A stretch of DNA of 64,000 bases from Hyphomicrobiales bacterium. GTDB taxonomy: Bacteria > Pseudomonadota > Alphaproteobacteria > Rhizobiales > Xanthobacteraceae. The stretch is taken from positions 1-64,000 of the forward strand of contig JAFKKG010000016.1 of assembly GCA_017305715.1 (NCBI GenBank), written 5' to 3'. Shown piece after piece: positions 38,505 through 46,874 of the stretch. Each line of letters begins with the position of its first letter. The first letter of the stretch is position 1. The notes beneath the pieces were generated by a model. The model made no database searches, was not told the DNA's origin, and worked only from the letters and a program-made list of their open reading frames with translations. Position numbers and translations under genes: made by a program.

Positions 38505-38741
38505 ATGCCGATGGACGCCCACGATATCGAATCGATGATCAAGGCAGCCATACCCGATGCCGAGGTGACGATCCGCGATCTGGCCGGCGACGGCGATCAT
38601 TACGCCGCGACCGTGATTTCGGAATCCTTCCGCGGCAAGTCGCGGGTCCAGCAGCATCAGATCGTCTACCAATCCCTCAAGGGACAGATGGGCGGCGTGC
38701 TGCACGCGCTGGCGCTGCAAACCGGCGTACCTGAAGGCTGA
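38505..38741 (+). CDS. BolA family protein
   Basis: The 78-residue product has the BolA core: ESMIKAAIPDAEVTIRDL, FRGKSRVQQHQIVYQSLKG, with HQIVY containing the conserved His that, with glutaredoxin CGFS proteins, binds a [2Fe-2S] cluster. A partner of the monothiol glutaredoxin encoded 4.6 kb downstream is expected. In related genomes bolA is adjacent to grxD, often after purL; here the order is kept but unrelated genes separate them. ATG 38505 is used; ATG 38511 is possible. Confidence 0.92.
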   Translation: MPMDAHDIESMIKAAIPDAEVTIRDLAGDGDHYAATVISESFRGKSRVQQHQIVYQSLKGQMGGVLHALALQTGVPEG

Positions 38742-38777
38742 TCCAACCGAATCCTTAACGAACCTTGGGGCGCGCCG

Positions 38778-39959
38778 ATGCCGGCGGACAATGCACGCGG
38801 CGCGCTGTACCGCCCGATGGTGCCCAACCAGCACAGCCGGGTGACCTACGCCGAGCTGTTCTTCGACCTCGTCTTCGTCTTCGCGGTCACGCAGCTGTCG
38901 CACACGCTGCTCGCCCACTTCACGCCGCTGGGCGGCCTGCAGGTCACGCTGTTGTTCCTCGCGGTCTGGTGGGTGTGGGTCTTCACCTCCTGGATCACCA
39001 ACTGGCTCAATCCAGAAAAGACCCCGGTCCGGCTGCTGCTGTTCGCGCTGACGCTTGGCGGGCTGGTGCTTTCGACCTCGATCCCGAAGGCATTCGACGA
39101 TCGCGGGCTGTGGTTTGCACTGGCCTATGCCTCGATGCAGGTCGGCAAGACGGTGTTCCTGTGGGTATCGACGCCGCCGTCGCAACCTCTCGCGCGCATG
39201 AATGCGATCCGGATTACATCCTGGCTGGCGCTGTCGGCGGTATTCTGGATATCGGGCGGATTTGCCACCGGACAGACGCGGCTGGCGCTGTGGGCGATGG
39301 CGCTTGGCATCGAATACATCTCGCCGGCGGTGCGGTTCTGGATCCCGCGATACGGCGCGTCGTCGGTGGCCGATTGGGTGGTCGAGGGCGGCCACATGGC
39401 CGAGCGGTGCGCCGGCTTCATCATCATCGCACTCGGCGAATCCATCGTCGTGACCGGGGCGACGTTTGCCGAACTGACCTGGACCACCGAAACCGTGCTT
39501 GCCTTCGTGTCGGCCTTTGTCGGGACGCTCGCGATGTGGTGGATCTATTTCCACAAGGGCGCCGAAGCCGGCTCCGAGCAGATTTCAAGATCGAGCGAGC
39601 CGGGCCGGCTGGCGCGCCTAGCCTATACCTATCTGCATATGCCGATCGTGGCCGGCATCATCGTCACCGCCGTCGCCGATGAACTCGTGTTGAAACATCC
39701 GCACGGTCATTCCGATCTCAAGACGATCCTGAGCGCGATCGGAGGGCCGCTGCTGTTCCTGATCGGCACCATCCTGTTCAAGCACAGCTTTCGCGGATTC
39801 CTTCAGCTCTCGCACGGCGTCGGCATCCTTGCGCTGTGCGCGCTCGCCTGGTTCGCCGGCGGGTTGTCGCCGCTGTGGCTTTCGATCCTCACATCCGCGA
39901 TCATGGTGGTGGTCGCGGTGTGGGAGTCGATGTCGCTACGATCCAGCGAACACGAATAG
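38778..39959 (+). CDS. Low-temperature-requirement protein A (LtrA) family
   Basis: The 393-residue polytopic membrane protein begins RVTYAELFFDLVFVFAVTQLSH, the LtrA signature, with about ten helices and the conserved ERCAGFIIIALGESIVVTG, which carries charged residues in the membrane. LtrA was first linked to cold growth in Listeria; its biochemical activity is unknown. ATG 38778 is 36 bases after the bolA stop, so it may be on the same transcript. It appears to be one of several genes inserted between bolA and grxD. Confidence 0.88.
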   Translation: MPADNARGALYRPMVPNQHSRVTYAELFFDLVFVFAVTQLSHTLLAHFTPLGGLQVTLLFLAVWWVWVFTSWITNWLNPEKTPVRLLLFALTLGGLVLSTSIPKAFDDRGLWFALAYASMQVGKTVFLWVSTPPSQPLARMNAIRITSWLALSAVFWISGGFATGQTRLALWAMALGIEYISPAVRFWIPRYGASSVADWVVEGGHMAERCAGFIIIALGESIVVTGATFAELTWTTETVLAFVSAFVGTLAMWWIYFHKGAEAGSEQISRSSEPGRLARLAYTYLHMPIVAGIIVTAVADELVLKHPHGHSDLKTILSAIGGPLLFLIGTILFKHSFRGFLQLSHGVGILALCALAWFAGGLSPLWLSILTSAIMVVVAVWESMSLRSSEHE

Positions 39960-39988
39960 CCAGTCGGCATGTCGCACGAGCCGCGCGA

Positions 39989-40186
39989 CTATTTCTGTGC
40001 GATGACGTTCTTGAGGACCAGATCGGAGAGCTGGACAACAAGGGCACGAAGCCTGACATTTTCCTCGATCAGCGACGCCAGCGTGGCGTTCACGCCGGTA
40101 TCGGGTCCCTCGTTTTCATCATCGTGGGCAGAGGAAGGTCCGAAGCGGTGCTTCTGGTTTCCGGAGGTTGGATACGCGTTCCCCAT
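39989..40186 (-). CDS. Small conserved hypothetical protein
   Basis: The 65-residue product ends LRALVVQLSDLVLKNVIAQK, a helical tail that I recall from short Bradyrhizobium hypotheticals. The N-terminal half is polar and likely disordered (GPSSAHDDENEGPD). ATG 40186 follows AGGGAACATAGTC; a longer start at 40237 is possible. No signal peptide or membrane segment. It is convergent with the LtrA gene. No function can be assigned. Confidence 0.5.
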   Translation of the reverse strand: MGNAYPTSGNQKHRFGPSSAHDDENEGPDTGVNATLASLIEENVRLRALVVQLSDLVLKNVIAQK

Positions 40187-40469
40187 GACTATGTTCCCTG
40201 GCACGAACTCACCCCAGCCAAGCCGTCCCGCCAGCATCGGCTGAGTCCGAGTCGAAATTTGGACGTTTCGAAGGGGAAACGGCAGCGCCGGTGCAGCGAA
40301 TTGCTGGCGTAGATCGACGAAATTGCAATTTTGTTAAGCATTTGCTTTCATAGGGGCTGTGAAGGTGCCGGTGCGCGGCGGCGCGGCCCACCTTTCCTTG
40401 CAAGTGCAATCTGACCAGCGCGGTCAACTCAGTTGCCACGGTTTTGACCGTGGGCGAGAACGCGCGCCG

Positions 40470-40745
40470 ATGAAGCAAAGCGAAGCAAGGGTCCTGATAC
40501 TGCAACAATGGGACAACTGGATTTTGACGCAAGCGGTCGATCCGGGCGGACCCACCGGCAAGGACTCGCTGCGGTTCTTCTACGAACTACAGGACGATGG
40601 ATCGCCGCTGCTGGATTTCCAGGCGCGGGGGCAGGACAAATGGCGGATCATTCACGCCTGGCTGTTGGGTGCCGGGCGATTGTCGGATCATTGGACGACG
40701 CCTGCGCCGCGGCCGGCGCGCGGCAAGACGGGTGCGAAGAACTGA
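40470..40745 (+). CDS. Conserved hypothetical protein
   Basis: The 91-residue product has a compact aromatic-rich core (LILQQWDNWILTQ, LRFFYELQDDGSPLLDF, WRIIHAWLLGAG) and a basic tail (RPARGKTGAKN). No known domain is recognised. ATG 40470 lacks a strong ribosome site (upstream GGGCGAGAA). It is convergent with egtD, with 7 bases between the stops. GC3 bias and composition look like a real gene. The 283-base gap before it shows no other feature. Confidence 0.55.
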   Translation: MKQSEARVLILQQWDNWILTQAVDPGGPTGKDSLRFFYELQDDGSPLLDFQARGQDKWRIIHAWLLGAGRLSDHWTTPAPRPARGKTGAKN

Positions 40746-40752
40746 GGCGGCT

Positions 40753-41724
40753 TCAGTCGAAAGCCGCCAACGCGTGAACCGAGAACATCCTGTTCTTGTC
40801 GGTCCAGGATTCCCGCACCCTCCAGCCGGCGTCGCGCGCCAGCGCGGTGAAGCGCTCGAAGCTGTATTTATAGCTGCTTTCGGTGTGGATGCTCTCGCCT
40901 GGACGGAACGAGAAATTGTGTCCGAGCACGCGGACATTCTGCGCCTTGCGGCTGATCAGGTGCATCTCGATGCGATGGCGGTCGCGATTGTAGATCGAAC
41001 GGTGGGTGAAGGCAGAAAGGTCGAAATTGCCGCCGAGCTCGCGGTTGATGCGCACCAGCACATTGAGGTTGAAGCGCGCGGTGACGCCTGCGGAATCATT
41101 ATAGGCGTCATAGAGCACACGCTCGTCTTTTTCGAGATCGACCCCGATGATCATCTGCGCGCCGTCGCCGAGGATCTCGCGGGCGGTGCGCAGGAAAGCG
41201 CTCGCTTCCGGCGGCTCGAAATTGCCGAGCGTCGATCCCGGAAAGAAGCCGAGCTTCGGCATGTTGGCGATCTCGGTCGGTAGCGCAAAGGGGGCGGTGA
41301 AATCCGCAGCCACCGGATAGACGTCGAGAGCGGGGAAATCCTTGCGCAGCGCATCGGCCTGCGCCTTGAGGAAGTCGCCGGAAATGTCGACCGGGACGTA
41401 GGCGCCGAAGTCGCTGCGTTCCAGCAACAGGCGTACTTTCGTGGTCGCCCCGGCGCCGAATTCCACCAGCGCCGCACCCTTCGCGATGATGGCGGCGATC
41501 GCATCGCCGCGGTCGCGCAGGATGTCGAGTTCGGTGCGGGTCGGATAATATTCCGGCAACAGCGTGATCTGTTCGAACAGCTCCGATCCTGTGGCGTCGT
41601 AGAAATATTTCGGTGACAGCCGTTTCGGATGCTGCGCGAGGTTGCCGATCACGTCTTCCGCGAAGGCGGAAGTCTGTTCGTCGAACTCGTGCGTTTTGGC
41701 CAAAGCCTGGGCATGCACATTCAT
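40753..41724 (-). CDS. egtD: L-histidine N-alpha-methyltransferase EgtD
   Basis: EgtD trimethylates histidine to hercynine with three AdoMet, the first step of ergothioneine synthesis. The 323-residue protein shows LSPKYFYDATGSELFEQITL, then EYYPTRTELDIL, LVEFGAGATTKVRLLL for AdoMet binding, and FFPGSTLGNFEP. ATG 41724 is the family start. It lies 102 bases after egtB on the same strand; the gap holds a dispersed palindromic repeat. EgtA, EgtC and EgtE are not in the window. Identity is firm. Confidence 0.95.
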   Translation of the reverse strand: MNVHAQALAKTHEFDEQTSAFAEDVIGNLAQHPKRLSPKYFYDATGSELFEQITLLPEYYPTRTELDILRDRGDAIAAIIAKGAALVEFGAGATTKVRLLLERSDFGAYVPVDISGDFLKAQADALRKDFPALDVYPVAADFTAPFALPTEIANMPKLGFFPGSTLGNFEPPEASAFLRTAREILGDGAQMIIGVDLEKDERVLYDAYNDSAGVTARFNLNVLVRINRELGGNFDLSAFTHRSIYNRDRHRIEMHLISRKAQNVRVLGHNFSFRPGESIHTESSYKYSFERFTALARDAGWRVRESWTDKNRMFSVHALAAFD

Positions 41725-41756
41725 GATACTCTCCTGAACGCGCTTTCCGGCGCGCT

Positions 41757-41822
41757 TTGATCATCGGTTGGGCATGATCTGTCCCGGAAGAGCGCTCGGC
41801 GGCTTCCGGATCATGCTTGAGA
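41757..41822. repeat. GATCATG-type palindromic repeat between egtB and egtD
   Basis: GATCATCGG, GGCATGATCTGTCCCGGAAG and CTTCCGGATCATGCTTGAGAA form an imperfect inverted repeat (TCCGGATCATGC against GCATGATCTGTCCCGGA). It fills the gap in the egt operon. I recall very similar repeats, with GCATGATCCGGAAA cores, scattered through Bradyrhizobium genomes. Confidence 0.6.
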
Positions 41823-41826
41823 AAAG

Positions 41827-43077
41827 TCAGGCGTAGTCGGCGAGGCGCAATCCCGTAAATTGCCAGCGGTGGTGCGGGTAAAAGAAGTTGCGATAGGTGA
41901 TGCGGCTGTGTCCGGCGGGCGTTGCAAGCGAGGAGCCGCGCAGCACCAGCTGGTTGACCATGAACTTGCCGTTGTATTCGCCGAGCGCGCCCTCGATGGC
42001 GCGATAGCCGGGATAGGGCGAATATGAACTGCGGGTCCACTGCCAGACGATGCCGAAGGCGTCGCTCAGCTGGCCGGCGCGCGCCGCGACTTCCCACTCC
42101 ATCTCGGTCGGCAAATGTTTTCCGCGCCAGCGCGCGAACGCATCCGCCTCGTAATAGCTGACATGGCTTACCGGGCCCGACGGATCGATCGGCTGCAAGC
42201 CGCCGAGCGTCATGATCTGCCATTCGCCATTGACGTGGCGCCAATGGCCGGGGGCCTGCCAGCCCTCATTGCCAACGGCGGCGAAACCGTCCATCAGCCA
42301 CAGCGTCGCCGTGGCGTAGCCGCCGTCCTTCATGAAGGTGAGCCATTCGCCATTGGTGACGAGGTTGCGGGCGAGTTTGACCGGGCCGACCAGCGCGCGG
42401 TGGGCGGGCTTCTCATTGTCGAAATGGAAGCTGTCATCCACATGGCCGACCGTATGTATGCCCTCGTTGAGGGTGACCCATTCTTCGCCGCCCCGGGTCG
42501 CGGCGGGAAAGCGCCAAGCCGTATCATAGGCCGGCGGGATCGGGTTCTGCGCGAAGGCGTGCAGGATGTCGGTGAGCATCAATTCCTGGTGCTGCTGCTC
42601 GTGGTTGAGGCCGACTTCGACCAGCGGCACCAGCCCTGCCAGGGTGTCCTCGCCGGCGCTCTGGAAGAACTTCACCACGGCGGCGTCGACATGGCGGCGA
42701 TAAGCGGTGACTTCGTCCGCGCTCGGGCGGGTCAGATGACCGCGCTGGTGGCGGGCGTGGCGGGGACCGGCGCTGACATAATAGGAGTTGAACAGGAAGG
42801 CGTAGTCGGGGTGGAAGACCTGGTAGCTTTCGCAGTGCTCGCCGAGCAGGAATTGCTCGAAGAACCAGGTGGTATGGGCGCGGTGCCACTTTGCAGGGCT
42901 CGCGTCCGGCATGGACTGGATCAGCTGGTCCTCGGGGCTCAAGGGGGCTGCCCGGCGCTCGGTCTCGCCCCGCACGGCAAGGTAGGCCTCGACCAGGCGC
43001 TGGGCGAGGGTCCCGGAATCGGAGAAAAGTGACGGGGTGGGGGTGGCTAACGCGGCCGCGGATACTGATTTCGTCAC
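41827..43077 (-). CDS. egtB: Ergothioneine biosynthesis protein EgtB (sulfoxide synthase)
   Basis: EgtB is a non-heme iron enzyme that joins hercynine with gamma-glutamylcysteine or cysteine and O2 to give the sulfoxide. The 416-residue product has an N-terminal DinB-like domain with KWHRAHTTWFFEQFLL (His65/His68 region) and NHEQQHQE (His159, His163, Glu165), giving the iron ligands, followed by a C-terminal FGE-sulfatase domain (VTNGEWLTFMKDGGY, HLPTEMEWEVAARAG). GTG 43077 follows CGGAGACACC. It is upstream of egtD. Absence of egtA and egtC nearby hints at direct cysteine use, but they may lie elsewhere. Confidence 0.94.
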   Translation of the reverse strand: MTKSVSAAALATPTPSLFSDSGTLAQRLVEAYLAVRGETERRAAPLSPEDQLIQSMPDASPAKWHRAHTTWFFEQFLLGEHCESYQVFHPDYAFLFNSYYVSAGPRHARHQRGHLTRPSADEVTAYRRHVDAAVVKFFQSAGEDTLAGLVPLVEVGLNHEQQHQELMLTDILHAFAQNPIPPAYDTAWRFPAATRGGEEWVTLNEGIHTVGHVDDSFHFDNEKPAHRALVGPVKLARNLVTNGEWLTFMKDGGYATATLWLMDGFAAVGNEGWQAPGHWRHVNGEWQIMTLGGLQPIDPSGPVSHVSYYEADAFARWRGKHLPTEMEWEVAARAGQLSDAFGIVWQWTRSSYSPYPGYRAIEGALGEYNGKFMVNQLVLRGSSLATPAGHSRITYRNFFYPHHRWQFTGLRLADYA

Positions 43078-43377
43078 TGGTGTCTCCGGTTGAGGAGAGA
43101 ACGTTGTTATGGCGGACAGGTTCCCGACGGACAGTCCGTCCTAGATAGGGCGTCCCGCCCGGGATAAAAGCCTCCCGGAGCCATGACATTGCTGTCATCA
43201 GACTATGGGGCGGAGGGGCCTTTTGGGCGTTTGGCACGGGGACGCATGCCAGCTCCTCGCCATTTTACTTTGGATGCACAACGGTTTGGGCTACATATAT
43301 AGGCAGTATCGGGTTAAACCGGACCAGCCGGCCCGTAAGGCTAAGCCGCAGGGGGCTGGCCCCAAAAGGAAACGAAT
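43078..43377. other. Divergent intergenic region egtB/grxD
   Basis: This 300-base gap must hold both promoters. A weak promoter-like pair for grxD is TTGGAT at 43270 with CATATA at 43294 (18-base spacing). No palindrome or known operator stands out. AAAGGAAACGAAT before 43378 is a usable ribosome site. Confidence 0.4.
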
Positions 43378-43716
43378 ATGAGCATCGAGCAATTCATCGA
43401 CAACGAAGTGAAGTCGAACGACGTCGTGCTGTTCATGAAGGGTACGCCGCAATTTCCGCAGTGCGGTTTCTCCGGTCAGGTCGTCCAGATCCTCGATCAC
43501 GTCGGCGTCGGCTACAAGGGGCTGAACGTTCTGGAATCCGCCGACCTGCGCAACGGCATCAAGACCTACTCCAACTGGCCGACCATTCCGCAGCTCTACG
43601 TCAAGGGCGAGTTCGTCGGCGGTTGCGACATCATCCGCGAGATGTTCCAGGCCGGTGAATTGCAGAAGCTGTTCGCCGACAAGGGCGTCACCGTCAACGC
43701 GGCGGCCTCAGCCTGA
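43378..43716 (+). CDS. grxD: Monothiol glutaredoxin, Grx4 family
   Basis: The 112-residue protein has the CGFS active site in [20 protein letters not shown] and the glutathione-binding [23 protein letters not shown] glutaredoxins bind and deliver [2Fe-2S] clusters with glutathione, often in complex with BolA. ATG 43378 follows AAAGGAAACG. The macrodomain gene starts 2 bases after its stop, so the pair is an operon. bolA lies 4.6 kb upstream on the same strand. Confidence 0.95.
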   Translation: MSIEQFIDNEVKSNDVVLFMKGTPQFPQCGFSGQVVQILDHVGVGYKGLNVLESADLRNGIKTYSNWPTIPQLYVKGEFVGGCDIIREMFQAGELQKLFADKGVTVNAAASA

Positions 43717-43718
43717 GC

Positions 43719-44267
43719 TTGAGCGTGCGCCAGATCGGCACGGCGCGACTGGAAGTCATCGTTGCCGACATCACGACGTTAAGCGTTGACGCCATCGTCA
43801 ACGCCGCGAATTCGTCCTTGCTCGGCGGGGGCGGTGTCGATGGCGCGATCCATGATGCAGCCGGGCCCGAATTGTTGGCCGAGTGTCGCACGTTGAACGG
43901 CTGCGCGACTGGCGACGCCAAGATCACCAAAGGATATCTGCTCCCCGCGCGGCATGTGATCCATGCCGTCGGGCCAGTTTGGTACGGCGGCAGCCGTGGG
44001 GAGGAAGCGCAGCTAGCCTCGTGCTATCGCCGCGCGATCGAGCTTTGCCGTGACAACAATCTTGAGTCTGTGGCATTTCCTGCGATTTCGACCGGCGCCT
44101 TCCGGTTTCCTGCGGATCGAGCCGCGAAAATTGCGGTCGCCACAACGGTAAGCGCACTGCGGTCGGCACCCTCGTTGATCCGCGTCATTTTTTGCTGCTT
44201 CTCTCGCGACAGCGCCGAGCTGCATGAGGAGGCTGCGGAAGCCTTTGGCAGCCCTTGCCCCTACTGA
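43719..44267 (+). CDS. Macrodomain protein, probable O-acetyl-ADP-ribose deacetylase
   Basis: The 182-residue protein matches the MacroD/YmdB group: VDAIVNAANSSLLGGGGVDGAIH provides the ADP-ribose pocket (Asn-Ala-Ala-Asn and the GGGVD loop), and FPAISTGAFRFPADRAA the second loop. These enzymes remove ADP-ribose from proteins or hydrolyse O-acetyl-ADP-ribose. The start is TTG 43719 or GTG 43725, both with the grxD 3' end as leader; coupling to grxD is likely. Confidence 0.9.
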   Translation: MSVRQIGTARLEVIVADITTLSVDAIVNAANSSLLGGGGVDGAIHDAAGPELLAECRTLNGCATGDAKITKGYLLPARHVIHAVGPVWYGGSRGEEAQLASCYRRAIELCRDNNLESVAFPAISTGAFRFPADRAAKIAVATTVSALRSAPSLIRVIFCCFSRDSAELHEEAAEAFGSPCPY

Positions 44268-44307
44268 CCCCTCGGCTACACTCCGGCCATTAATCCGGGA
44301 GGGGTTG

Positions 44308-45594
44308 ATGTATTTGAGAAGTTCGTTGCTCCGGCCGCTGGCCGGTGCGTTGTTGGTGCTGTCCGCCGTGTCGCCTGTCGCGGCCGAAGGCACTTTCGAT
44401 ATGCCCGCCGGTGCGCGTTTCAATGAGGCGAAGCTCGCCAGGATCACCGAGTTCTTCGCCAACGAGGTGGCGACCGGCAAGATCGCCGGCGCCAATGTCC
44501 TGATCCAGCAGCACGGCAAGCCGGTCTATCATCAGATATTCGGCGTGCAGGATGTCGCCTCCAAGGCTCCGATCACGGACAAGACCATCTTTCGGCTGTC
44601 GTCGCTGACCAAGGTGATCACGTCGGTCGTGGCGATGGAACTGCTCCAGGACGGCAAATTTGGGCTCGACGACCCCGTTTCGAAATACATTCCATCCTTC
44701 GCCAATGTGAAGGTCGGGGTGGAGAAAAAAGCCGAGGACGGCAGCAAGACGCTCGAACTGGTCCCGCTGGTCCGCCCCATCACCATTCTCGACCTGCTGC
44801 GCCACACCTCCGGCATCACCTATGGTTTCTATGGCGACAGCCTGGTGCGCAAGGCCTACAAGGAGGCCAACATCTATGCCGGCGATTTCGATCTTGCCGA
44901 ATTCGCCGAGCGGATCGCCAAACTGCCGCTGCACAACCAGCCGGGCACGCTCTGGCAATACGGCCATTCCACCGACATCCTGGCGCGGATCATGGAGATC
45001 GTGTCCGGAAAATCATTGTTCGAGATCGAAAAGCAAAAGCTGCTCGATCCGCTCGGCATGGTCGACACCGGCTTCTTCGTCACCGAACCGGAGCGATTGC
45101 AGCGGCTCGCCCAGCCGCTGCCGAACGACAGCGATTTCAGGGTTGGCCGCCAGTACCGGACCGAGGTTCGCCAGAAATGGGAATCCGCCAGCGGCGGCAT
45201 GGTTTCGACCATGGCAGATTTCTCGCGCTTTACGCAGATGCTGCTCAATGGCGGGACATTCGAAGGCAAGACCTATCTCAGCCCGAAGACGTTCGAATTG
45301 ATGGCGTCGGACCATATCGGCAAGGGCTCCGGCGTCGAGCGGGATTATTTCTATTTTCCCGGTGACGGCTTTGGCATGGGGCTCGGCTTTGCCGTGCGGA
45401 CCGATCCCGGCAATGCCAAGCCGCCGCCGCCGGGATCTCTGGGCGAATTGAAATGGGATGGTGCTGCGGGCTGCTACATGGTGATTGACCGCAAGCAGGA
45501 CATGTTCTTCGTGCTGCTGGAACAGACCCCCACCGAGCGGCAGCGCGTCCAGCGCACCCTCAAGCAGTTGGTGTATGAAGCGATGGAGAACTGA
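44308..45594 (+). CDS. Exported serine hydrolase, class C beta-lactamase family (copy 1)
   Basis: The 428-residue protein has a signal peptide (LLRPLAGALLVLSAVSPVAA) and a beta-lactamase/transpeptidase-like domain. SSLTK in IFRLSSLTKVITSVVAM is the Ser-x-x-Lys nucleophile and YGHST takes the Tyr-x-Asn position. The family includes class C beta-lactamases, D-aminopeptidases and EstB-type esterases; the Tyr-Gly-His form suggests an esterase or peptidase rather than a true AmpC. ATG 44308 follows GGGAGGGG. The paralogue copy 2 begins 5 bases after its stop. Confidence 0.88.
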   Translation: MYLRSSLLRPLAGALLVLSAVSPVAAEGTFDMPAGARFNEAKLARITEFFANEVATGKIAGANVLIQQHGKPVYHQIFGVQDVASKAPITDKTIFRLSSLTKVITSVVAMELLQDGKFGLDDPVSKYIPSFANVKVGVEKKAEDGSKTLELVPLVRPITILDLLRHTSGITYGFYGDSLVRKAYKEANIYAGDFDLAEFAERIAKLPLHNQPGTLWQYGHSTDILARIMEIVSGKSLFEIEKQKLLDPLGMVDTGFFVTEPERLQRLAQPLPNDSDFRVGRQYRTEVRQKWESASGGMVSTMADFSRFTQMLLNGGTFEGKTYLSPKTFELMASDHIGKGSGVERDYFYFPGDGFGMGLGFAVRTDPGNAKPPPPGSLGELKWDGAAGCYMVIDRKQDMFFVLLEQTPTERQRVQRTLKQLVYEAMEN

Positions 45595-45598
45595 CGCC

Positions 45599-46870
45599 GT
45601 GACGCGCTATCGTCTGGTCGCAGCGGCGCTCGCGGCACTGGTCGTCGTCGGTTCGGCGAATCTTGCGCGTGCCGGCGAGGAACCGTCGGCCGCCGCAAGC
45701 TTTTCGCGCGAGGGCCTGGCGCGCGTCGGCGATTACATCCGCAACGAAATCGCAACCGGCAAGATCCCCGGTGCGATCCTGCTGATCCAGCAGCACGGCA
45801 AGCCGGTCTATTTCGAGAGTTTCGGCGTCCGCGATATCGCGACCAAACTGCCGATGACCGAGGACACGATCTTCCGCCTCTACTCGATGTCGAAGCCGAT
45901 CACCTCGGTGGCGGCGATGATGCTGGTCGAGGACGGTAAGTTGAAACTCGACGATCCCGTCTCGAAATACATCCCGGCCTTTGCGGAGACGAAGGTCGGC
46001 GTCGAAAAGCGCAGCGACGACGGCACGCTGACGCTGGTGGAGGAGCCCCTCGAGCGGCCGATCACGATCACGGATTTGCTGCGTCATACCTCCGGTCTGC
46101 CCTACGGTTACATCGGAGGAGGCCTCGTACGGGCCCGTCACGCCGAGGCTGGTCTTGTCCGCCGCAACCTGAGCAATGCCGAATTTGCCGAGCAGGTCGC
46201 AAAACTGCCGTTGGTCGAGCAGCCGGGCACGCGATGGGACTATGGCCTTTCCACCGACGTACTGGGTCGCGTGATCGAGGTGGCGTCGGGAAAGTCCCTG
46301 CTTGAATTCGAGAAGGAGCGGTTGCTTGGCCCGCTCGGGATGAGCGAGACGGCCTTCATCCTCACCGATCCGGCCATGCGCCCTCGTATCGCCGAGCCGA
46401 TGCCGACCGATCGCGCGATCAGCCCGGTCACCAATGTCCGCGATCCGATGGAGCCGAGGAAAATGCAGTCCGGCGGCGGCGGCATGGTAGGCACCATCGG
46501 CGACTATGCCCGCTTTGCGCAGATGCTGCTGAATGGCGGCACCTTCGAGGGCCGGCGCTATCTCAAGCCGGAGACGATCGCGCTGATGACGTCCGACCAC
46601 ATCGGGCCGGAAACGAAGATCGCGCGCGACTATGCCTACTACCCCGGCGAAAGCAGCGGCTTCGGCCTCGGCTTCGCCGTGCGCACGTCGGTGCCGCCGA
46701 ACACGTCGTGGCCGATCGGCGAATACCGCTGGGACGGCGTCGCCGGCACGTTCTTCTTCGTCGATCCCAAGGACGATATGTTCGCGATCTTCATGGTCCA
46801 GACGCCCTCGCAGCGCGGCCGCATTCAGACCGGATTGAAGACACTGATCTATCAGGCGATGGGAAAGTGA
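45599..46870 (+). CDS. Exported serine hydrolase, class C beta-lactamase family (copy 2)
   Basis: The 423-residue protein parallels copy 1 along its length: signal peptide (VAAALAALVVVGSANLARA), SMSK in RLYSMSKPITSV as Ser-x-x-Lys, and YGLST where copy 1 has YGHST. Shared blocks include QQHGKPVY, DDPVSKYIP, LLRHTSG and FAQMLLNGGTFEG. The pair arose by tandem duplication and diverged. GTG 45599 is used and lies 5 bases after the copy 1 stop, so the two are an operon. Periplasmic hydrolase of unknown substrate. Confidence 0.87.
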   Translation: MTRYRLVAAALAALVVVGSANLARAGEEPSAAASFSREGLARVGDYIRNEIATGKIPGAILLIQQHGKPVYFESFGVRDIATKLPMTEDTIFRLYSMSKPITSVAAMMLVEDGKLKLDDPVSKYIPAFAETKVGVEKRSDDGTLTLVEEPLERPITITDLLRHTSGLPYGYIGGGLVRARHAEAGLVRRNLSNAEFAEQVAKLPLVEQPGTRWDYGLSTDVLGRVIEVASGKSLLEFEKERLLGPLGMSETAFILTDPAMRPRIAEPMPTDRAISPVTNVRDPMEPRKMQSGGGGMVGTIGDYARFAQMLLNGGTFEGRRYLKPETIALMTSDHIGPETKIARDYAYYPGESSGFGLGFAVRTSVPPNTSWPIGEYRWDGVAGTFFFVDPKDDMFAIFMVQTPSQRGRIQTGLKTLIYQAMGK

Positions 46871-46874
46871 GCCG

